Shown: one piece after another, positions 53,952 to 62,968 of the stretch | How positions within the stretch are numbered: position 1 is the first letter of the stretch | How the letters are laid out: each line of letters begins with the position of its first letter | Source: Pontixanthobacter gangjinensis | GTDB taxonomy: Bacteria > Pseudomonadota > Alphaproteobacteria > Sphingomonadales > Sphingomonadaceae | Length of the DNA: 64,000 nucleotides | Reading direction: 5' to 3' | Assembly: GCF_009827545.1 (NCBI RefSeq) | Contig: NZ_WTYS01000001.1 | Coordinates: 1,451,772-1,515,771, forward strand | The notes under the pieces: model-generated | Database searches by the model: none | What the model was told of the DNA's origin: nothing | Seen by the model: the letters and a program-made list of their open reading frames with translations, nothing else | Position numbers and translations under genes: made by a program

Positions 53952-54599
53952 GTGAATATTATTCTTCTGGGACCTCCGGGAGCCGGCAAAGGCACTCAGG
54001 CAACCAATCTTGAGGAGCGCCACGGCATGCTCCAATTGTCTACCGGAGACATGCTACGCGAAACCCGGAAGGCGGATACGGAGCTTGGGCGCCAAGTCGC
54101 CGACGTAATGGATTCTGGCGGTCTGGTCTCGGACGAAATTGTCTCGGCAATGATCGATGCGAAGCTTGGAAGCATGGCTGCCGATGTTGGCGCAATCTTT
54201 GATGGCTATCCTCGAACACAGCCCCAGGCGCATTCCCTCGATGAAATACTTGAGAAGCACGGGCGTAAGCTTGATCATGTAATTGAGCTTGAAGTTAATG
54301 AAGACGCTCTGGTTGATCGGATCACTGGCCGCTTTACTTGTGGCAAGTGCGGCGAGGGTTATCACGATCGTTATAAGATGCCCGTAGCTGACGGCGTTTG
54401 TGATAAATGTGGGTCTACCGAATTTAAGCGGAGGCCTGACGACAACGAGGAAACGGTGCGCAACCGCATGCAGGAATATCGCGCCAAAACCGCGCCCATT
54501 CTTCCCATCTATGAAGAACGCGGCATTGTTTCGCGGGTCGACGGTATGGCGAGCATCGATGAAGTGACCGCCTCGCTCGACGCAATTCTAGCACAGTAG
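53952..54599 (+). CDS. adk: Adenylate kinase
   Basis: A 215-residue enzyme that interconverts AMP, ADP and ATP. NIILLGPPGAGKGTQA holds the P-loop. The LID has four cysteines (CGKCGEGYHD...CDKCGS), so it is the zinc-binding type. The start is GTG 53952, eight bases after GGGG; an in-frame GTG at 53943 is within the ribosome site. It follows secY in the classic order. Confidence 0.96.
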   Translation: MNIILLGPPGAGKGTQATNLEERHGMLQLSTGDMLRETRKADTELGRQVADVMDSGGLVSDEIVSAMIDAKLGSMAADVGAIFDGYPRTQPQAHSLDEILEKHGRKLDHVIELEVNEDALVDRITGRFTCGKCGEGYHDRYKMPVADGVCDKCGSTEFKRRPDDNEETVRNRMQEYRAKTAPILPIYEERGIVSRVDGMASIDEVTASLDAILAQ

Positions 54600-54687
54600 G
54601 CTTTGCGCGGGGCAGGGCATAATACAGCGCCCCCCCTTTTCAACTCATTCGCCGCGTGGAATAGAGCCGCGATACGGAGAGTTGATA

Positions 54688-55395
54688 ATGAAGAAGTTTG
54701 CCATCTTTGCTTCGGCAATCGCTTGCCTGTTTGCTAGCCCAGCTCAGGCTGAAATTGTGGCGCAAACCGATGCGGCATTTGTGACGCGCGATAGCGCCGT
54801 AGTGAAGGCCGATTTGCGTGAGACTTGGCTCGCGTTAATCTCACCAGGAAAATGGTGGAATTCGGCCCATACATTCTCTGGCGATTCATCGAATATGATC
54901 CTGACCCCGCAAGGTGGGGGGTGTTTCTGCGAGCGGATTCCAGCCGAAGACACAGCGACTAAAGTAGGCTTAGGCGGCAGCGTCGAACATATGTCGGTAA
55001 TTCTTTCCATTCCCGATCAAGCATTAAGGATGCGCGGCAGCCTCGGGCCGCTGCAAAGCGAGCCGGTTCAGGGCATCATGACCATAACACTTTCAGAGAC
55101 CGGCGAGGGCACCCGTATCGTGTTTGAATATGCAGTAGCCGGATTTATGCGCTTCAAGGTGCCGGTGATCTCGAAAGCGGTCGATGGTGTCATGAGCCAG
55201 CAATTGAGCGGTTTGGCCGAATTGCTTGGGGTTGTTGAAGCACCGAAAGGAGCGGCGACGCCGGACAATGCCGATGCGACAAATGACGATGCCGAGCCAG
55301 ATGCTGACCCGGAGTCCGTAGAAGAAAAAGCAGACCCCAAAGATCCCAAAATCTCGGTCGATGAGGCATTTGGTGATCTGTCCGACGGCGATTAA
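54688..55395 (+). CDS. Exported SRPBCC-like protein
   Basis: A 235-residue protein with a signal peptide (MKKFAIFASAIACLFASPAQA). Residues 25-170 look like the SRPBCC/START helix-grip fold (WLALISPGKWWNSAHTFSGDSSNMIL, then MSVILSIPDQALRMRGSLGPL), a hydrophobic-ligand domain. The last 50 residues are acidic and disordered. The ligand is unknown. It lies between adk and gdhA, in the middle of the ribosomal cluster. GGAGAG precedes the ATG; the in-frame TTG at 54682 is less likely. Confidence 0.7.
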   Translation: MKKFAIFASAIACLFASPAQAEIVAQTDAAFVTRDSAVVKADLRETWLALISPGKWWNSAHTFSGDSSNMILTPQGGGCFCERIPAEDTATKVGLGGSVEHMSVILSIPDQALRMRGSLGPLQSEPVQGIMTITLSETGEGTRIVFEYAVAGFMRFKVPVISKAVDGVMSQQLSGLAELLGVVEAPKGAATPDNADATNDDAEPDADPESVEEKADPKDPKISVDEAFGDLSDGD

Positions 55396-55556
55396 GTTTT
55401 CAACGTTTGCTTGGCTGGGGCGCAAAGGGCGCTACCATGGTTCCATAAACAAGAGTGCGAGTCGCCATTTGTGTGCGGACATCGTGCCAAAGGTGGGTTG
55501 CTATAAATTTAGTGCGGGGCGTTTTTCGCTGCGTTCAACGCCGAGAGGGGGCAATT

Positions 55557-56912
55557 ATGGCTGTATCTGACCACGTAGACCTATCAACCTTTATGGAAGG
55601 CGTCACGAAGCGCAATCCAGGTCAGACTGAATTTATTCAGGCTGTTCAAGAAGTTGCACAGGATGTTTACGCATTCATCGACGATAAAGAAGAATATCAC
55701 GCCGCCCAGATCCTCCGCCGTATTGCAGAGCCCGACCGTGTGATTTCGTTCCGCGTGTGTTGGGAGGACGATAATCACAATATCCGTGTCCAGCGTGGGT
55801 GGCGGGTCCAGAACAACAACGCCATCGGCCCCTATAAGGGCGGAATTCGTTTCCACCCGAGTGTGACAGAGAGTGTTTTGAAATTCCTCGCTTTCGAACA
55901 AACTTTCAAAAACTCGCTGACCGGGCTGCCAATGGGTGGAGGGAAGGGCGGTTCCAACTTCAATCCGAGAGGCAAGAGCGACAGCGAAGTCATGCGTTTC
56001 TGCCAGAGTTTTATGACCGAGCTCTATCGTCATATTGGCCCTGATACCGACGTTCCCGCAGGCGACATCGGCGTTGGCGGCCGTGAAATCGGCTATATGT
56101 TCGGCCAGTACAAGCGCATCACGAATCGCTGGGAAGGTGTATTAACCGGCAAGGCCATCGAATATGGCGGTTCCCAAATGCGGCCCGAGGCGACCGGTTA
56201 CGGCGCTGTGTATTTCCTCCAGAACATGCTCAAGCATAAGGGGCAGGACATTGAGGGGAAAACTGCAGTCATTTCAGGATCCGGTAATGTCGCAACCCAC
56301 GCCGCGGAGAAAATTACCCAGCTTGGCGGCAAAGTGCTGACGCTGTCTGATAGCGGCGGCTTCATCCATGATCCGGACGGAATGACTCAAGAAAAAATCG
56401 ACTGGGTCAAGCACCTCAAGACAGTTAAGCGTGGCCGCATCAGCGAATATGCTGATCACTTTACCGGCGCATCTTTCCACGAAGGTAAACGGCCATGGGA
56501 TGTGACCTGTGATCTGGCGCTCCCCTGTGCGACCCAGAACGAGCTCAATGAGGAAGAAGCCAAGTCGCTTGTTGCGAATGGCGTGCAGGGCGTGTCCGAA
56601 GGCGCGAACATGCCGACCACGCTGGAAGGCGTGCATGTCTTCCACGATGCGAAAATCATGTATGGCCCCGGCAAGGCGGCTAATGCTGGCGGGGTCGCTG
56701 TTTCAGGCCTCGAAATGAGCCAGAATGCAGAGCGCATCAGTTGGAATCAGGAGCGTCTTGGCGATATGCTGACCGAGTTGATGGAAGGTATTCATGGCAA
56801 ATGCGTTGAATATGGTGACGATGGCAACGGCTATGTCGACTATGTGAAGGGTGCGAACATCGCGGGCTTCAAAAAGGTTGCTGACGCGATGCTGGCGTTT
56901 GGGGTCGTATAA
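55557..56912 (+). CDS. gdhA: NADP-specific glutamate dehydrogenase
   Basis: A 451-residue hexameric enzyme that forms glutamate from 2-oxoglutarate and ammonia. The active-site region has PYKGGIRFHPSV, LPMGGGKGGSNFNPRGKSD and PAGDIGVGGREIGYMFGQYKR. GSGNVATHAAEKI is the nucleotide loop. ATG 55557 was chosen; earlier in-frame codons look non-coding. It sits alone between adk and rpsM, away from its usual contexts. Confidence 0.95.
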   Translation: MAVSDHVDLSTFMEGVTKRNPGQTEFIQAVQEVAQDVYAFIDDKEEYHAAQILRRIAEPDRVISFRVCWEDDNHNIRVQRGWRVQNNNAIGPYKGGIRFHPSVTESVLKFLAFEQTFKNSLTGLPMGGGKGGSNFNPRGKSDSEVMRFCQSFMTELYRHIGPDTDVPAGDIGVGGREIGYMFGQYKRITNRWEGVLTGKAIEYGGSQMRPEATGYGAVYFLQNMLKHKGQDIEGKTAVISGSGNVATHAAEKITQLGGKVLTLSDSGGFIHDPDGMTQEKIDWVKHLKTVKRGRISEYADHFTGASFHEGKRPWDVTCDLALPCATQNELNEEEAKSLVANGVQGVSEGANMPTTLEGVHVFHDAKIMYGPGKAANAGGVAVSGLEMSQNAERISWNQERLGDMLTELMEGIHGKCVEYGDDGNGYVDYVKGANIAGFKKVADAMLAFGVV

Positions 56913-56925
56913 CGCTGAATGAGGA

Positions 56926-56990
56926 GCGCGACCGGCAAGATTCGGGTTTCTGCTTTCAGGTAGTAACCCCTTGAAACGCCGGTCGGGCGC
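56926..56990 (+). terminator. Structured 3' end of gdhA
   Basis: GCGC-GACCGGC (56926-56936) pairs with GCCGGTC-GG-GCGC (56978-56990), 11 bp with a two-base bulge. The loop holds a smaller GGGTT/AACCC stem. It starts 13 bases after the gdhA stop and probably terminates or stabilises the gdhA transcript. Confidence 0.5.
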
Positions 56991-57042
56991 CCCATTTGCC
57001 CCGCTGTTGCGAAGCGTGGTGCACCAAGGGACCGTTTGCCTG

Positions 57043-57071
57043 TTGACCTGACGGGCGAATCCTTTTAAGCG
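57043..57071 (+). promoter_or_regulatory. Probable promoter of the rpsM (alpha) operon
   Basis: TTGACC and TAAGCG are exactly 17 bases apart. The transcript would start near 57078 and carry a leader of about 170 bases. The same TTGACC-N17-TAA pattern precedes rpsL. Confidence 0.5.
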
Positions 57072-57130
57072 CGGCCTTCGTTCGACAGTCTCGGGTTAGT
57101 CCGGCAGGCCACAGCCTTTTGTGCGCCAAC

Positions 57131-57229
57131 CGGGCTTTTTGCGTTAGCAAGCCCAAAACTGCTGAATGAATTAACGCTATGAGATAGGGGCACGCCCTTT
57201 CCGGTAAGCGGAAATCAGTGTGATCCCCT
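57131..57229 (+). promoter_or_regulatory. Structured rpsM leader
   Basis: This leader has GGGCTT...AAGCCC near 57131-57155 with an inner TTGC/GCAA stem. It then has AGGGG (57186-57190) with CCCCT (57225-57229) around TTTCCG-GTAAG-CGGAAA (57198-57214). The last stem ends about eight bases before the ribosome site. S4 is the known regulator in E. coli, but rpsD is not in this operon. Confidence 0.4.
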
Positions 57230-57248
57230 GTGGAGCATGGAGAATTAA

Positions 57249-57617
57249 GTGGCTCGTATTGCCGGGGTAAACCTCCCCACAAATAAGCGCGTGATCATCG
57301 CGCTGACCTATATTCACGGAATCGGCCGGACAACGGCCGTTGATATCGCCACCAAGCTTGGCATCGATCACTCCCGACGGGTGCAGGATCTATCGGACGC
57401 AGAAGTCCTTTCGATTCGTGAAACGATTGATGCTGAACATCAGGTCGAAGGTGATTTGCGCCGCGACACTTCGATGAACATCAAGCGCCTGATGGACCTT
57501 CGGTCCTATCGCGGCCTTCGTCATCGTAATGGTCTGCCCGTTCGCGGACAGCGCACGCACACCAACGCCCGTACCCGCAAGGGTAAGGCGAAGCCCATCG
57601 CGGGCAAGAAGAAGTAA
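57249..57617 (+). CDS. rpsM: 30S ribosomal protein S13
   Basis: A 122-residue S13. [29 protein letters not shown] and [21 protein letters not shown] are conserved. The start is GTG 57249 with GGAG eight bases upstream. It heads a separate promoter unit (rpsM-rpsK-rpoA-rplQ). Confidence 0.97.
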   Translation: MARIAGVNLPTNKRVIIALTYIHGIGRTTAVDIATKLGIDHSRRVQDLSDAEVLSIRETIDAEHQVEGDLRRDTSMNIKRLMDLRSYRGLRHRNGLPVRGQRTHTNARTRKGKAKPIAGKKK

Positions 57618-57672
57618 GCTGCGGTAACCCGCACTTACGCTCTCTTCTTTCAGAAAATAGGATACCGATAAT

Positions 57673-58062
57673 ATGGCACGCGAACCAGGCCGGATTAGGA
57701 AGCGCGACAAGAAAAATATTTCTAGTGGCGTCGCTCATATCAACGCCAGCTTCAACAACACAATGATTACCATCACCGACGCACAGGGCAACGCTATCAG
57801 TTGGTCTAGCGCAGGCACGATGGGTTTCAAAGGTAGCCGCAAGTCGACGCCTTATGCTGCACAAGTTGCAGCAGATGACGCCGGCAAGAAAGCCGCCGAG
57901 CACGGTGTTCGGACACTCGAAGTAGAAGTGAAGGGCCCCGGCTCTGGCCGTGAGAGCGCGTTGCGCGGTCTCGCAGCCGTCGGCTTCACGATCACTTCGA
58001 TCCGCGACGTTACGCCAATCCCACATAATGGGGTTCGGCCTTCAAAGCGTCGCCGCGTCTGA
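57673..58062 (+). CDS. rpsK: 30S ribosomal protein S11
   Basis: A 129-residue S11 of the platform. [31 protein letters not shown] and the tail [17 protein letters not shown] are diagnostic. It lies 55 bases after rpsM; rpsD (S4), which follows in E. coli, is absent. Confidence 0.98.
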   Translation: MAREPGRIRKRDKKNISSGVAHINASFNNTMITITDAQGNAISWSSAGTMGFKGSRKSTPYAAQVAADDAGKKAAEHGVRTLEVEVKGPGSGRESALRGLAAVGFTITSIRDVTPIPHNGVRPSKRRRV

Positions 58063-58175
58063 TCCATCGTTTTCTGGCGGTCCACTCGGGGCCGCCAAGT
58101 TTTCCGGACCGGATGCGTTGAGAGCCCATCACTCAGCGCTTCGGTCCAGTCCGCATTCGAACCCAGGGGAATTTC

Positions 58176-59231
58176 ATGTCCGTCAACACCAAGAACTGGC
58201 AGGAACTCAAGAAACCCAACACCCTCGAGATTAAGGAAGGCGGCGACAAGACTCGCAAGGCCACCTTTATCGCAGAACCACTCGAGCGCGGCTTCGGCCT
58301 CACGCTCGGCAACGCCTTGCGCCGGGTTCTGCTTTCAAGCCTTCAGGGTGCTGCAATTACCTCGATCAAGATCGAGAACGTGCTTCATGAATTCTCGTCG
58401 CTTGCCGGCGTTCGTGAAGATGTAACCGACATCGTCCTGAACGTGAAGCAAATCGCGCTCAAGATGGAAGGCGAAGGTCCCAAACGGCTTCAGCTTTCCG
58501 CGACTGGCCCTGCTGAAATCAAGGCCGGCGATATTGCTGTTACTGGCGACATTGAAGTGATGAACAAGGATCTTGTGATCTGTCATCTCGATGAAGGCGC
58601 GACTTTCAACATGGAACTGACTGCCGACATCGGCAGCGGCTATGTTCCGGCTGTCCAAAACCGCCCGGCCGATGCGCCGATCGGTTTGATCCCGGTTGAT
58701 TCGCTCTATTCGCCTGTGCGTCAGGTCAGCTACAAAGTTGAGAAGGCCCGCGTTGGTCAGGAACTCGACTTTGACAAATTGTCGCTGACTGTCGAAACAG
58801 ACGGCACTGTCGCCCCTGAAGATGCTGTGGCGTATGCTGCGCGCATCCTGCAGGATCAGCTGACCTTGTTCGTCCACTTCGAAGACGGCGTGCCGCAAGC
58901 TCCATCAGCAATGATCGGTGTTGCAGCGCAGCCAGAAGAAAGCGATGCGAACCAGCTTAACCGCTACCTTCTCAAGAAGGTCGACGAGTTGGAACTATCG
59001 GTTCGTTCGGCAAACTGCCTCAAGAACGACAACATCATCTACATCGGCGATCTGGTCCAGAAGACCGAAGCCGAGATGCTGCGTACGCCAAACTTTGGCC
59101 GCAAGTCGCTCAACGAGATCAAGGAAGTGCTTTCCAGCATGGGTCTACGCCTCGGCATGGACATCCCCGGTTGGCCGCCTGAGAATATCGAAGAAATGGC
59201 CAAGAAGCTCGAACAAGAGCTGCTGGGTTAA
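58176..59231 (+). CDS. rpoA: RNA polymerase subunit alpha
   Basis: A 351-residue alpha subunit. The N-terminal dimerisation domain has [27 protein letters not shown] linker leads to the C-terminal DNA-binding domain, with [29 protein letters not shown] and the SLNEIKEVL helix. Length is normal for the class. A hairpin follows 10 bases after the stop. Confidence 0.98.
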   Translation: MSVNTKNWQELKKPNTLEIKEGGDKTRKATFIAEPLERGFGLTLGNALRRVLLSSLQGAAITSIKIENVLHEFSSLAGVREDVTDIVLNVKQIALKMEGEGPKRLQLSATGPAEIKAGDIAVTGDIEVMNKDLVICHLDEGATFNMELTADIGSGYVPAVQNRPADAPIGLIPVDSLYSPVRQVSYKVEKARVGQELDFDKLSLTVETDGTVAPEDAVAYAARILQDQLTLFVHFEDGVPQAPSAMIGVAAQPEESDANQLNRYLLKKVDELELSVRSANCLKNDNIIYIGDLVQKTEAEMLRTPNFGRKSLNEIKEVLSSMGLRLGMDIPGWPPENIEEMAKKLEQELLG

Positions 59232-59240
59232 TTTGATTGA

Positions 59241-59266
59241 TAAGCCCCGGCGAGAGCCGGGGCTTA
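59241..59266 (+). terminator. Hairpin between rpoA and rplQ
   Basis: TAAGCCCCGGC and GCCGGGGCTTA form a perfect 11-bp stem with a GAGA tetraloop (GNRA type). No T-tract follows (CAAAAGGG), so it may be a processing or stability element that allows lower expression of rplQ. Confidence 0.6.
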
Positions 59267-59408
59267 CAAAAGGGCGACGGTGATGGCCCCGAATAGTCAC
59301 CAGCTACGGGCTACCTGATACGGGCCCATAACGAACGGCTGATATGTTCAGGACATGGCGCTTGCGCTTTTCCGCCAAGAACAGTCAGCAACACAGAAGG
59401 AATGAATT

Positions 59409-59834
59409 ATGCGTCACGGTCTATCACAGCGCACGCTGAGCCGTAAAACTGGCCACCGTAAGGCTCTTTTCCGCAATATGTCTGCTGCGCTGATCAAGCA
59501 TGAGCAAATCTCGACAACTTTGCCCAAGGCGAAGGAATTGCGTCCTTACATCGAGAAGCTGATTACGCTGGCAAAGCGTGGCGGCCTTTCGAACCGCCGT
59601 CTGGCGCAAGCCCGTTTGCTCGACGAAACCCAATTGAAGAAATTGTTCGACATTCTGGCAGAGCGTTATTCCGACCGTGATGGCGGCTACACCCGCATCA
59701 TCAAGGCCGGCTATCGCGGAAGCGACAGTGCTCCTCTCGCCATTATCGAATTCGTTGACCGCGATGTCGATGCCAAGGGCAAGGACAGCGGCCCGGCAAT
59801 GAATGCCGACGAAGAAGAATTCGAAGACGCGTAA
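59409..59834 (+). CDS. rplQ: 50S ribosomal protein L17
   Basis: A 141-residue L17. [24 protein letters not shown] and [26 protein letters not shown] are conserved, and [26 protein letters not shown] is the C-terminal core. A short acidic tail follows. It ends the ribosomal cluster and has a strong terminator. Confidence 0.97.
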   Translation: MRHGLSQRTLSRKTGHRKALFRNMSAALIKHEQISTTLPKAKELRPYIEKLITLAKRGGLSNRRLAQARLLDETQLKKLFDILAERYSDRDGGYTRIIKAGYRGSDSAPLAIIEFVDRDVDAKGKDSGPAMNADEEEFEDA

Positions 59835-59861
59835 GCGCGGACTTCCAAACAATCACCGAGT

Positions 59862-59897
59862 GGGCCGGAGGAGAGATCCTTCGGCCCTTTTCGTTTT
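59862..59897 (+). terminator. Intrinsic terminator after rplQ
   Basis: GGGCCGGAGGA-GAGA-TCCTTCGGCCC forms an 11-bp stem (one G-T pair) and is followed by TTTTCGTTTT. It is the clearest intrinsic terminator in the window and marks the end of the ribosomal supercluster. Confidence 0.9.
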
Positions 59898-59930
59898 GAC
59901 TCATGCTGGCGTGCGAGGCAGACCGTTGGC

Positions 59931-61376
59931 ATGATACGAAAAGCTTTATTTTCCGGCGCGCTGCTTGGCAGCGTTTTCTTTGCCAGCACCGTTGCAGCCC
60001 AAAGCCAGCAGGATCAACTGGACGCCCGTTATGACCGTGCGCTTGCCGCTGGATACAAGGCGCTGTTTTTGTGCAGCGCGATTGCCAATGCAGAACGCAG
60101 CGGTGTGAACCGCGGGGTTAACAGCGTGGTGGCTTGGGAGCTAACGGGTGTTTATCCGGAGATCGATCCAATCATTCGGAAACTCGAACATCGCGTGGTA
60201 CGGGCGAAGGAAGGCCCGATTAGCCATGTCGAGGTCGATTGGGCTGAGGATATGCCCCCTCGTTATGCCAGAGCGTCATACAAGGACGGCTGCCGATTGG
60301 CCCCGATTGGCGTTGCGCCAGAGCCAGCGGGAACCGATTTGCCTCCTGAAAGAGCGCTTCCTGAAGATTTTCCGCGGCTCTCCGATGGAGCGCCAGCTTT
60401 TCCGCCAATGATGATCTTCGGCACGTCGAATCTTAGCCTCAGGACTGAGGTCGATCGGGCGTTTGATGGCACTTATGGTGAAGGCGCGCGCACTACTGCT
60501 GTCGTTATCCAAAGTAAGGGGCGCCGTTATTCGCGCTACGTCTCGCCATTGAATAGCGATGCAAAGTCGTTTGAAGATATGATCGGTGGATACAGTCCGC
60601 GCACTCCGCAACGCACATGGTCGGTCGCTAAGAGCATCGCCGCGACGTTAGTTGGTGTGGCGGTGCACAAGGGGCAAATCGACGTCAACGCTCCGATGTT
60701 GCGCAGTGAGTGGAAGGACGATGCTCGCAGCCAGATTAGTGTTGATCATCTGCTGCGCATGGCCTCAGGGCGATACACTGATACGCCAGGCAACCGCACA
60801 GATCCGCTTTACGCAGGTGGTTCGACGGTTGAAGAGACTGCGACGAACTGGCCGCTTATCCGGCAGCCGGGTACCGTATTCCGCTATGCTAACAACGACA
60901 CGTTGATGGCGATTAAAGCAATTAGCGATCGATTTTCGGATTTTGATCCGGAAGCTTTTTTTATCTCGGTCGGTATGAAGAACACCGTCGCGGAAACTGA
61001 TTGGGCAGGAGACTATATCCTGTCGAGCCAAGTTTGGACCACGGCGGAGGACCTCGCCGATCTGGGGCAGCTTCACCTCCAAGACGGTGTGTGGGAGGGC
61101 GAGCGCATCCTGCCCGAGGGTTGGGTGAAGTATATATCGGCTCCCTCCGGCCCCCAGCCTGACGGGCCGTTTGGATATGGTGCAGGGTGGTGGCTGATGA
61201 ACAAGTCTGACGGCGTTCCGGCTGACGCTTTCGCCGCTTTCGGCAATCGGGGGCAATATGTGGTGGTTGTTCCAAGCAAAGACATCGTGATTGTTCGCCG
61301 AGGAGAAGATCCTGTGGGTAGCCGGTTCGACATCGCTGCTTTCACCAAGGATGTGCTTGCTTCGCTCGAAAGTTGA
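59931..61376 (+). CDS. Beta-lactamase-fold serine hydrolase
   Basis: A 481-residue exported serine hydrolase. A signal peptide (to about residue 23, STVAAQ) is followed by an N-terminal domain of about 150 residues of unknown type. The class C/esterase-like domain has S231-V-A-K234 in TWSVAKSIAATL, YANND (Y-x-N) near residue 322 and FGNRGQYV towards the end. It may be a beta-lactamase-like esterase or peptidase. Genes of this kind are common in the order and rarely tested. Confidence 0.8.
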   Translation: MIRKALFSGALLGSVFFASTVAAQSQQDQLDARYDRALAAGYKALFLCSAIANAERSGVNRGVNSVVAWELTGVYPEIDPIIRKLEHRVVRAKEGPISHVEVDWAEDMPPRYARASYKDGCRLAPIGVAPEPAGTDLPPERALPEDFPRLSDGAPAFPPMMIFGTSNLSLRTEVDRAFDGTYGEGARTTAVVIQSKGRRYSRYVSPLNSDAKSFEDMIGGYSPRTPQRTWSVAKSIAATLVGVAVHKGQIDVNAPMLRSEWKDDARSQISVDHLLRMASGRYTDTPGNRTDPLYAGGSTVEETATNWPLIRQPGTVFRYANNDTLMAIKAISDRFSDFDPEAFFISVGMKNTVAETDWAGDYILSSQVWTTAEDLADLGQLHLQDGVWEGERILPEGWVKYISAPSGPQPDGPFGYGAGWWLMNKSDGVPADAFAAFGNRGQYVVVVPSKDIVIVRRGEDPVGSRFDIAAFTKDVLASLES

Positions 61377-61507
61377 CTGCGTTCATAAAATCTAACACTT
61401 TTCTGAACATCAGCTGCAAAGCCAATTCAGGCTCAGATCAAGGCGAATCGCCTAGACCACTTGTGAAGCCAAGGCATTGTCGCCTCGGCATCATGAAGGA
61501 ACTAATC

Positions 61508-62095
61508 ATGAAGACCATTCCCAAAGCCCTAGCCGGAACCATCGCCGCTGGCGCGATGGCAATGACTTCCGCCGCACCGGCCTTTGCCCGTGATCGTAAC
61601 GATGATGGCATTTCCACCGGCGAAATCATTGCCGGAGCGGTAATCCTTGGCGGTATCGCCGCTGTACTATCTTCGGGCAATCGTGACCGCGACCGGTATA
61701 GCTACCGTGACCGCGACAATCGCCAGAATTACAATCGTCGCGGCAATGGACGCCGGGCTGTGCAACAATGTGTTGCCGCCGCCGAGCGGGATGCTCACAG
61801 AGCTGGCTATCGCTTCGCGGACGTAACCCAAATCCGGGACGTCGATAAACGTCGGGGTGGCTGGAGCGTCAAGGGTCGTATCGTGGTCGATGGCTCGCGG
61901 GGTTACAGCAACCGCGGGTACAATCGGGATTACAATCGGGATTACAATCGGGGTGACCGGTATGACCGTCAGGATCGTCGGGGCTATAACCAGCATCGTC
62001 GCGGCTATCGGAATGATGCCGGAACGTTCAGGTGTGACTTTTCTCGCGGCCGGGTCGTTGGCCTAAGTTACAACGGCATTCGTGGCCTTCGTTGA
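61508..62095 (+). CDS. Secreted Arg/Tyr/Asn-repeat protein, copy 1
   Basis: A 195-residue protein with a signal peptide (SAAPAFA cleavage) and a second hydrophobic segment (IIAGAVILGGIAAVLSS). The rest is rich in Arg, Asp, Tyr and Asn, including the repeat GYNRDYNRDYNRGDRYDRQDR. Two Cys (QQCVAAAERDA and FRCDFSRG) match those of the next gene, as does the motif G-W-x-V-x-G. AAGGA lies before ATG 61508. Function unknown; it may be envelope-associated. Confidence 0.6.
   Translation: MKTIPKALAGTIAAGAMAMTSAAPAFARDRNDDGISTGEIIAGAVILGGIAAVLSSGNRDRDRYSYRDRDNRQNYNRRGNGRRAVQQCVAAAERDAHRAGYRFADVTQIRDVDKRRGGWSVKGRIVVDGSRGYSNRGYNRDYNRDYNRGDRYDRQDRRGYNQHRRGYRNDAGTFRCDFSRGRVVGLSYNGIRGLR
61919..61954 (+). 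repeat. Three 12-base tandem repeats
   Basis: The unit TACAATCGGGAT occurs three times in a row (61919-61930, 61931-61942 and 61943-61954, the last ending GGT). It codes for the YNRD repeats of the secreted protein, so slippage can change its length in frame. Confidence 0.85.
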
Positions 62096-62133
62096 AATTG
62101 ATCATCGAAGTTCATGATAATTAACCAGCACTG

Positions 62134-62165
62134 GGCGGTTCAGGCTGAAGCAAGCCTGGACCGCC
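62134..62165 (+). terminator. Hairpin between the two secreted paralogues
   Basis: GGCGGTTCAGGCT and AGCCTGGACCGCC form a 13-bp stem with one T-G pair and a 6-base loop. No T-tract follows. It separates the two paralogous genes and may terminate the first transcript. Confidence 0.5.
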
Positions 62166-62218
62166 TAGTCACATTGACATCAATTGAGCAAAGCTGCTCG
62201 CAATTTGGGGCAATCATT

Positions 62219-62959
62219 ATGACCCGTTTCAAACAATTCTCCGCTGGCACAGCCTTCGCCGCCGCCTTGTCGATGTCCGCTAGCCCGGTTTCCGCTGCGG
62301 AATTCCCGGTCAATTCTGTACAATCTGCGCCAGTTGGCGTGGTCCAATGGGATGGTGATGCGATGAATGCAGAGCGTCACCGCCGCTATCGCCGCGACCG
62401 GGTGGATGCTGGTGATGTTATCGCGGGCGTCCTGATTTTGGGCGGGATTGCCGCGGTGGCGAACGCAGCTTCGCGTAACAATCGCAATGATCGCCGGTAC
62501 CGTGATCAGGCCCCGAATTACCGCCAACCAGCCAGCAACAGCCGCGCAGGCGGCGGTCAAGGCATCGACCGTGCAGTAGATATGTGCATGCGTGAGATTG
62601 AGCGCGATGTCCGCGTCGACTCGGTTGATAATGTCGTTCGCAATGGTGAAGGTTGGACCGTGGCTGGCACGCTTTATAACGGCGAAGGGTTCAGCTGTCA
62701 GATCGACAACGAAGGCCGGATTGGCAATGTATCTTACGGACAAAGAGCTGCATCATATCAATCCGGCGCTTACCAATCGGTACCGGTTGAAGATCGCCAA
62801 TATGATAATGCAACCTATGCCGAGGCATGGAACCATGTTGACGGGGATGATGCCCCGGCTGACTTCGCTGGTGTAGAGCCTTCCGGTCCGCAACCTGCCT
62901 ATCCGGGCGGCCCTGTTGATGGCGAACCTGAATATGAGGAAGATAGCCTGGGCGGTTAA
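62219..62959 (+). CDS. Secreted protein, paralogue copy 2
   Basis: A 246-residue protein with a signal peptide (SMSASPVSAAEF) and a second hydrophobic segment (DVIAGVLILGGIAAVANA) nearly the same as in copy 1. The two Cys (VDMCMREIERD and FSCQIDNEGRIG) and the GEGWTVAGTLY motif match too. It differs by a longer acidic C-terminus (VPVEDRQYDNATYAEAW...EPEYEEDSLGG). Duplication with divergence is likely. The role is unknown. Confidence 0.6.
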   Translation: MTRFKQFSAGTAFAAALSMSASPVSAAEFPVNSVQSAPVGVVQWDGDAMNAERHRRYRRDRVDAGDVIAGVLILGGIAAVANAASRNNRNDRRYRDQAPNYRQPASNSRAGGGQGIDRAVDMCMREIERDVRVDSVDNVVRNGEGWTVAGTLYNGEGFSCQIDNEGRIGNVSYGQRAASYQSGAYQSVPVEDRQYDNATYAEAWNHVDGDDAPADFAGVEPSGPQPAYPGGPVDGEPEYEEDSLGG

Positions 62960-62968
62960 GCTAGCCGT

